DNA from: a virus
Direction: 5' to 3' (one strand)
Length of the DNA: 31,782 nt
Virus record (IMG/VR): IMGVR_UViG_3300010354_000345
Location: 1-31,782 of that record
The position numbers and the translations under genes were made by a program. Below the pieces are notes generated by a model. It was not told the DNA's origin. It saw only the letters and a program-made list of their open reading frames with translations, and ran no database searches. Of the stretch, positions 25,046 to 31,782 are shown in pieces (positions within the stretch are counted from its first letter, which is position 1; every line of letters starts with the position of its first letter).

Positions 25046-26929
25046 ATGGCAAAAAGTCTAGTAAAAGTAAACAAAACTGATGGTAAAGTAGTTTCTGTTA
25101 CAAAAAATTACAACAGTAGTAATTTTTACGCTGTTGATTCTGATGTTTACGATTATTATTTTTTAGACGATCAAGAAGAGACTCAGATACTAAAAACACC
25201 AGATACAATACAGACGAATACTAATTTTATAATTATTGATGGTTTGTCAATCGGAGGTGCTGAAGGAATTCAGCCAACAGAAGTCACAGGGGACACCATC
25301 ACTCAATCTCAAAATTCATATTCTATTCCTTTTATAACCGAACAAACTATAAACGGAAACGCATATGGAACCATGAAAAGTGGAGATTATGTTTTTCAAA
25401 CACCATACACACCAACAGTTGTAAACTCGTACAATCCGGGTGGTGTTCCTGATGTTGGATACAATCCTGTTATCACTTCAATAGGTGTTTCTGGTAGTTC
25501 TTTTGTTGGTGTTGGGTGTATGCAATTCAAAGGCTCTTATTTAGATTTGGACGCAAACACCGCAGCACTAACTCTTCCAGGTTGGACAACTGCTTCTTAT
25601 CACTTGATATCTGGTTTTGTGTATTTGGAAAATATTCCATCCGCAAATTACGATCCGCTGCTTTTGTCAAAGATTGCCAGTATTTCTGGTTCTACTTGGG
25701 ATTCTTATAAAATAGAATTTAGAGGAAGCAGATCAAGTGGTCAGTTTTGGTTTGATTTTGCAACCACATCAGATCTAACAACTTCGGGGTGTTACAACAG
25801 TATTGCCATATCTCCGTCTGGTGGAATTACTACAAGTACTTTGAATCAGTGGCATCATTTTGCTGTTGCTTACGAAAACAGAGGCAGTTCAGCAGCAGTA
25901 AGCACATATTGGAACGGAAATAGAACTTCCAAACAATCTTTCACAGGCAGTCTCAGAAATTCTCCACAGTATTCTTTTGCTGTTGGTGGTGGGCCAAATG
26001 GAGAGAAACCATTCAAAGGATATATTGACGATTTGACTATTAACGGTGGAACTGTTTCTAATGCTCTTCGTGGATTCACTCACGGAACATCTGCGGCTGT
26101 TCCGTCATCACATCAAGAGTCTGGATTCTACACTACTTATTATTTGAGTGGTGATGGCCCTGTTGGAACTTCTCTGTTTCCTTGCGATGTTCCAGAAAAG
26201 ATAGTTTCAACAGTTGTTCACCAAGCAGACAATGGTGTTTTGTATCTGAGTAATATTTCTGGAACAACTCTCAACGCTTTAAACCGACCATCCATAAACG
26301 GAGTTTGCGGTGGTCATGCAGTAAAGGGTGCTAGTGCTGGTTATATCTTTAGTTACGGAACCAACTCGTGTGTTGAACCACTAACAGTCACTCACCAAAA
26401 AACACTACAACAACTAAAGAACTCTCGTTCAAATTTGCTAGAAACAACTCTTCGCTATATGCTTGGGGTGACTACCATGAGAGGAACCACTGCTAGTAAC
26501 GGAGACTTCACAAGGCTCTATGCCGGAACCACATATCCACAATCTTTTACATATCTCCCAACAGAAACAAATATTTCATATTTGAGAACTCTTTACGACG
26601 GTATTGCTGTGGCTGGTAGCACGGCTCCAGTCATAATATTGGATAATGATAGTGGAGTTCCGTATTCGTTTGTTACTGCTGCTTTCCAAAACCTGTACAA
26701 AGATGTTGTTTCTTATTTTTCTGGTGCAGTTAGTGAGGTAGAAGTAATAAAAAATGATATAAATTCTAAATCAACCATAGCGGCAGTAACAACAGCAAAA
26801 ACCATGACATCTGCATACTCTTCAAAGGTTGCTTCTTTTGGTTTTGGGTTTGCCCCACTAGCACCAGAACAGAAAGCAAAAAGAAGACCATTAGTTGATT
26901 CTAATGAGTTCTATCCAGTACTTGATTGA
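25046..26929 (+). CDS. Tail structural protein with LamG/concanavalin-like domain
   Basis: Protein of 627 residues. The N-terminal 150 residues (SLVKVNKTDGKVVSVTKNY onward) look like a small attachment domain. A LamG-like jellyroll spans about 155-345: MQFKGSYLDLD at M159, WHHFAVAY at W269, YWNGN, FAVGGGPNG, and GYIDDLTING at G325. Such domains commonly bind glycans or proteins. The C-terminal region (about 430-600) is mostly helical, with LLETTLRYMLGVTTMRG and an LRTLYDGIAVAG stretch, and I do not recognise it. It could be a trimeric stalk or a docking part. The gene sits 13 bases after the beta-helix protein with a TGGAAA Shine-Dalgarno. By position it occupies the place of the T4 fibritin gene wac, but shows no fibritin-like coiled coil. 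Fold call confident; role in adhesion inferred. Confidence 0.75.
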   Translation: MAKSLVKVNKTDGKVVSVTKNYNSSNFYAVDSDVYDYYFLDDQEETQILKTPDTIQTNTNFIIIDGLSIGGAEGIQPTEVTGDTITQSQNSYSIPFITEQTINGNAYGTMKSGDYVFQTPYTPTVVNSYNPGGVPDVGYNPVITSIGVSGSSFVGVGCMQFKGSYLDLDANTAALTLPGWTTASYHLISGFVYLENIPSANYDPLLLSKIASISGSTWDSYKIEFRGSRSSGQFWFDFATTSDLTTSGCYNSIAISPSGGITTSTLNQWHHFAVAYENRGSSAAVSTYWNGNRTSKQSFTGSLRNSPQYSFAVGGGPNGEKPFKGYIDDLTINGGTVSNALRGFTHGTSAAVPSSHQESGFYTTYYLSGDGPVGTSLFPCDVPEKIVSTVVHQADNGVLYLSNISGTTLNALNRPSINGVCGGHAVKGASAGYIFSYGTNSCVEPLTVTHQKTLQQLKNSRSNLLETTLRYMLGVTTMRGTTASNGDFTRLYAGTTYPQSFTYLPTETNISYLRTLYDGIAVAGSTAPVIILDNDSGVPYSFVTAAFQNLYKDVVSYFSGAVSEVEVIKNDINSKSTIAAVTTAKTMTSAYSSKVASFGFGFAPLAPEQKAKRRPLVDSNEFYPVLD

Positions 26930-26942
26930 GCCATAAAAATTC

Positions 26943-27215
26943 ATGCAATATTCTCTTATTCATTATGGAACCAGTGATATTGTACTCAACGGAAGAAAGT
27001 ACAAGTTTGAAGATTTTTTAAAAGTCTGCTCTGATTATACCATTTTTGAAGAGTTTACTACACGAGTATATGAAAAAGGAAAGCAGCACTACATAAGCGA
27101 TGGGGTTAATACTTTACACCTGTCAAAACACGATAGTTGCTGTGACGAGTGGTGTGAAAGAGAGTCTCAACTTGCTCATCTACTTTTGAGACTCAAGAAA
27201 GAAAAGGGAGAATAG
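26943..27215 (+). CDS. Hypothetical 90-residue protein
   Basis: Not recognised. It lies between the adhesion cluster and gp13, in line with neighbouring genes. It starts YSLIHYGTSDIVLNGRKYKF, then shows helical runs (FEDFLKVCSDYTIFEEFTTRVY), and ends in a highly charged helix (LAHLLLRLKKEKGE). H63, C66, C67 and C71 could form a small metal knuckle, but the spacing is not a standard motif. There is no clear Shine-Dalgarno before the ATG (ATAAAAATTC), so the start is uncertain; the next in-frame options are not better supported. It might be a small regulator or accessory protein. Moderate confidence that it is expressed. Confidence 0.6.
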   Translation: MQYSLIHYGTSDIVLNGRKYKFEDFLKVCSDYTIFEEFTTRVYEKGKQHYISDGVNTLHLSKHDSCCDEWCERESQLAHLLLRLKKEKGE

Positions 27216-27255
27216 CGACACTGCACATCTCCTAAATACTTGAAAAGGAGACTGT
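27216..27255 (+). promoter_or_regulatory. Intergenic leader before gp13: late-promoter-like box, hairpin and strong Shine-Dalgarno
   Basis: This is the longest gap in the window (40 bases). CTAAATA at 27232-27238 keeps the last six bases of the T4 late promoter TATAAATA. AAAGGAG at 27244-27250 is a strong ribosome binding site for gp13. TCTCCT (27228-27233) can pair with AGGAGA (27246-27251) around a 12-base loop, which would cover the ribosome site in read-through RNA. GGAGA at 27207-27211, in the previous gene, could compete for the same TCTCC. The same six-mer occurs elsewhere in this AT-rich DNA, so the promoter call is tentative. Confidence 0.45.
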
Positions 27256-28011
27256 ATGGCTGTTCCACAAACCCGTCAACAACTAAAAGAATACTGCCTT
27301 CGGGCACTTGGTCATCCAATGATTGAGGTTAATGTGGAAGATTCTCAAATTGAGGATCGTATTGACGAAGCCCTACAGTATTTTGCCAAGTATCACCATG
27401 ATGGTGGTATGAAAATGTATTACAAGTATCAACTGACAAACGACGATGTGACACGAAAGTGGATTGATACTAATCCTGTTGATCCGTCTATAATGACTAT
27501 CAACAGAATTTTTCACATGGGCTTCAATATTTCCACCCACAACATATTTAATATTCGGTATCAGTTGGCTCTAAATGATTTTTATGGTTTGCGAACAGGA
27601 CAAACCAATCTCAACTACTATGTGTCTACCATGCAATATATTGAGATGCTGGAGCAGTTGCTTGACCCAGAAAAACAAGTTAGGTTCAACAAAGTAAACA
27701 ACAGATTGTATATTGATGCTACTGGTGGAGATTTGATTGCTGGAAATTATTTGATGATTGAAGCATATTCAGCCAACAATCCAGAAACAGCAACCGAGAT
27801 TTATAACGATAATTTTCTGAAGAAGTATACTATTGCTTTAATCAAGCGTCAATGGGGAATCAATCTGTCAAAGTATGAAGGTATGCCTCTCCCTGGAAAT
27901 GTCACATTCAACGGCTCTAAAATCTACGAAGACGCACAAGCAGAAATAGAAAAACTAGAAGAGAGTGTGCAACTCAAGTATCAGTTGCCACCCGATTTCA
28001 TCACAGGCTAA
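27256..28011 (+). CDS. 13: Neck protein gp13 (head completion)
   Basis: Neck protein that in T4 joins the filled head to the tail together with gp14. The product is 251 residues against 309 in T4. The N-terminus shows the family pattern TRQQLKEYCLRALGHPMIEV, then VEDSQIEDRIDEALQYFAKYH, followed by YYKYQLTNDDV and RIFHMG. The C-terminal half has YLMIEAYSANNPETATEIY and a KKYTIALIKRQWG helix with GNVTFNGSKIYEDA, the typical ending of aquatic T4-like gp13 proteins. It has a strong AAAGGAG Shine-Dalgarno and follows the one intergenic leader in the window, suggesting that neck and packaging genes form a separately expressed unit. High confidence. Confidence 0.93.
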   Translation: MAVPQTRQQLKEYCLRALGHPMIEVNVEDSQIEDRIDEALQYFAKYHHDGGMKMYYKYQLTNDDVTRKWIDTNPVDPSIMTINRIFHMGFNISTHNIFNIRYQLALNDFYGLRTGQTNLNYYVSTMQYIEMLEQLLDPEKQVRFNKVNNRLYIDATGGDLIAGNYLMIEAYSANNPETATEIYNDNFLKKYTIALIKRQWGINLSKYEGMPLPGNVTFNGSKIYEDAQAEIEKLEESVQLKYQLPPDFITG

Positions 28012-28014
28012 AGC

Positions 28015-28908
28015 ATGGCAGTAAACCCGTATTTTCGCAGGAACAATGTAGGCGAGCAGAACCTACTAGAATCCCTCACGACCGAGGCTATCAAGATTCA
28101 CGGTCACGAGATGGTATACATTCCACGAGAAACAGTAACAGAAGACAAGATTTTGGGAGAAGAGGTTTCCAAATTTAAAGACGCAAACCGTATTGAAATG
28201 TATTTAGAAAATGCAGAAGGGTTTGACGGAGAAAGCGACATGACTCGGTTTGGTTTGGATATTCGTGAAAACTGTACCTTTGTAGTATCAAAGCGTCGTT
28301 TCCTAGAAGTAATGTCTCACAATACTTCAATTCGTGATCTTGGTCGCCCACGCGAAGGCGATTTGATTTATTTTGATTATCCTTACAACTTATTTGAAAT
28401 TAAGTATGTGGAACACGACAATCCTTTCTATCCTCTAGGTCAGAGATATTCTTTTAAATTGTACTGTGAAGCATTCAAGTACACACAAGAAGAAATTGAT
28501 ACAGGTGAGACTGAAATGGATTCTGCGGTTCAAGCGGTTGCAACATACAAGAAACGCTTCACTCTAGGAGCAGGAAGCGGAACCTTTGTTGTTGGAGAAG
28601 AAGTTTATGCTGGTTCTTCAGCAACTCCACATGCGGTTGGACGAGTTGATGCGTACACAGTTACATCGGATGCCACTCCTATTAAATATCTTACTGTTAA
28701 TATAACAAGTAAAAACGGTTTTGATATTGGTGACACCGTTATAGGAAGAACTAGTGGTGCTTCTTATGCAATAACAACCATTTCTAATACAGATACGCTC
28801 ACAACAAATGCAAACATCCAAGACAATGAGGCAATTGACTTGGAAGCCAATCGTGATAACATTTTTGATTTTACCGAGAAAGATCCGTTCTCTGAAGGAT
28901 TGTACTGA
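28015..28908 (+). CDS. 14: Neck protein gp14 (head completion)
   Basis: Partner of gp13 in the T4-type neck. The product is 297 residues against 256 in T4. The N-terminus (NPYFRRNNVGEQNLLESLTT, then EAIKIHGHEMVYIPR) and the central run GDLIYFDYPYNLFEIKYVEH are diagnostic of gp14. An inserted beta-rich segment at about residues 183-265 (GAGSGTFVVGEEVYAGSS, repeated in style by NGFDIGDTVIGRTSGASYAI) accounts for the extra length. The protein ends DFTEKDPFSEGLY. The start is 3 bases after the gp13 stop with only a weak Shine-Dalgarno in the gp13 tail, suggesting coupling. The stop overlaps the gp15 start (TGATG). High confidence. Confidence 0.93.
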   Translation: MAVNPYFRRNNVGEQNLLESLTTEAIKIHGHEMVYIPRETVTEDKILGEEVSKFKDANRIEMYLENAEGFDGESDMTRFGLDIRENCTFVVSKRRFLEVMSHNTSIRDLGRPREGDLIYFDYPYNLFEIKYVEHDNPFYPLGQRYSFKLYCEAFKYTQEEIDTGETEMDSAVQAVATYKKRFTLGAGSGTFVVGEEVYAGSSATPHAVGRVDAYTVTSDATPIKYLTVNITSKNGFDIGDTVIGRTSGASYAITTISNTDTLTTNANIQDNEAIDLEANRDNIFDFTEKDPFSEGLY

Positions 28909-29762
28909 TGTTTACACAGTTTTATAATCAATCTATCCGAAGAATGGTTATTGCTTTTGGTGCATTGTTTAATCAGGTAAGAATAGCAAGAACAGAAAAC
29001 AATAACACAAAATATATTGAGGTTCCTTTAGCATACGCTCCAAAAGAAAAATATAAGGTGCGTCTTGCAGGAGATCCGTATCTACAAAATCCGATGCAGA
29101 TTACCTTGCCACGCATGGCGTTTGAAATAACAGGTTTTGCATACGATCCTGCTCGTAAGCGAAACAGCAATCAGCGGAATATTGTTCGTGATACTAGACA
29201 AACAGGAGTCAAGTTTTCTTTTGCTGAAGTTCCATACAATATTGATTTCGGTTTGTATGTTTATGTTAGAAACATGGACGATGGACTTCAGATAATAGAA
29301 CAAATTCTACCATACTTTTCTCCAGAGTTTGTTACCACTATAAACTTTGATAGCGTCAACACCAAAATAGATGTCCCAATCTATTTGAATTCTGTTTCTT
29401 CCGAAGAAGACTATGAGGGAGATTTTCAGAGTAGAAGAAGCATCATATTTACTTTAAATTTCACGATGAAGTCTTATATCTTCGGTAATGTTCGTAGTTA
29501 CAACGAGATCAGAAAAACCGATGCTAAAATTTACGATTTTAATTACTTCCCAAGTTTCACAGCAGGAAACACCCTAGCAGGAGTGACTGGAATAAATTCA
29601 AGAGTGTTTGTAGGGATAAGCGGACCAAGTGGAGCAAGTTCTGCTAAGTACAACTACACGCCTTTTGCCAAAATTTACGAGTATCAAAATGGTTCAACAC
29701 TTGCTAATGGTGTAACTGTTGATTGGTTGGGAACAACAGGGCTAACAGGCACTACAGGATAA
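28908..29762 (+). CDS. 15: Tail completion / sheath stabiliser gp15
   Basis: Caps the top of the tail tube and sheath and connects to the neck in T4-like phages. The product is 284 residues against 272 in T4. Family landmarks are FYNQSIRRMVIAFGALFNQV at the N-terminus, VPLAYAPKEKYKVRL, LPRMAFEITGFAYDPARK, and VPYNIDFGLYVYVRNMDDGLQ followed by QILPYFSPEF. A phage-variable tail of about 70 residues rich in G, S and T closes the protein (for example TGLTGTTG). The ATG overlaps the gp14 stop, so expression is probably coupled. High confidence. Confidence 0.93.
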   Translation: MFTQFYNQSIRRMVIAFGALFNQVRIARTENNNTKYIEVPLAYAPKEKYKVRLAGDPYLQNPMQITLPRMAFEITGFAYDPARKRNSNQRNIVRDTRQTGVKFSFAEVPYNIDFGLYVYVRNMDDGLQIIEQILPYFSPEFVTTINFDSVNTKIDVPIYLNSVSSEEDYEGDFQSRRSIIFTLNFTMKSYIFGNVRSYNEIRKTDAKIYDFNYFPSFTAGNTLAGVTGINSRVFVGISGPSGASSAKYNYTPFAKIYEYQNGSTLANGVTVDWLGTTGLTGTTG

Positions 29763-29773
29763 AGGAATAATTT

Positions 29774-31782
<2,009 letters not shown>

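Noticed and set aside
27206-27232. GGAGA...TCTCC inverted repeat after the 90-residue gene as a terminator
   Set aside because: The stem is only 5 pairs with a 16-base loop and is not followed by a T tract.

Overview
The window is a stretch of the virion-structure region of a T4-superfamily contractile-tailed bacteriophage (a myovirus). All 17 genes I can support lie on the plus strand. They are packed with gaps of 0-40 bases or overlaps of 1 or 4 bases, as in one or a few late operons. The assignment rests on recognisable T4-type proteins in T4 order: gp25, gp6, gp7, gp8, a gp10-position DUF4815-type protein, a tail-collar fibre like gp12, then gp13, gp14, gp15, gp16 and gp17. Domain style (DUF4815 protein, fibre adaptor modules, large gp8) resembles aquatic T4-like phages of the cyanophage/pelagiphage type more than coliphage T4. 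The host cannot be named from this window. I see no tRNA, CRISPR array, insertion sequence, integrase, intron or convincing minus-strand gene.

Layout. Bases 16-555: a GAF-like protein of unknown role, possibly continuing upstream of the window. Bases 555-9862: the baseplate wedge, gp25, gp6, a very large gp7-type protein and an enlarged gp8. Bases 9873-15046: a 1663-residue DUF4815 wedge/fibre-attachment protein and a 61-residue coiled-coil protein translationally coupled to it. Bases 15049-26929: four large adhesion proteins, namely a long fibre, a fibre with two tail-collar domains, a predicted beta-helix spike and a LamG/concanavalin-like protein. Bases 26943-27215: a 90-residue orphan. 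Bases 27216-27255: the only sizeable intergenic gap, with a late-promoter-like box and a possible hairpin. Bases 27256-29762: neck and tail-completion proteins gp13, gp14 and gp15. Bases 29774-31782: small terminase gp16 and large terminase gp17, the latter cut by the window end.

How they work together. gp25, gp6, gp7, gp8 and the DUF4815 protein should build the baseplate wedges. The four adhesion proteins and the lectin-like tail of gp7 should decorate the baseplate and contact the host surface. gp13, gp14 and gp15 close the head and tail and join them, and gp16/gp17 package the genome. The most unusual features are the gp7 gene (wedge core at the N-terminus, then over 1100 residues of nested carbohydrate-binding-like domains), the double collar fibre, an adaptor module present three times across two neighbouring fibres, and a change of base composition at the terminase genes. 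No clear non-phage system is present. The novelty lies in virion adhesion architecture.
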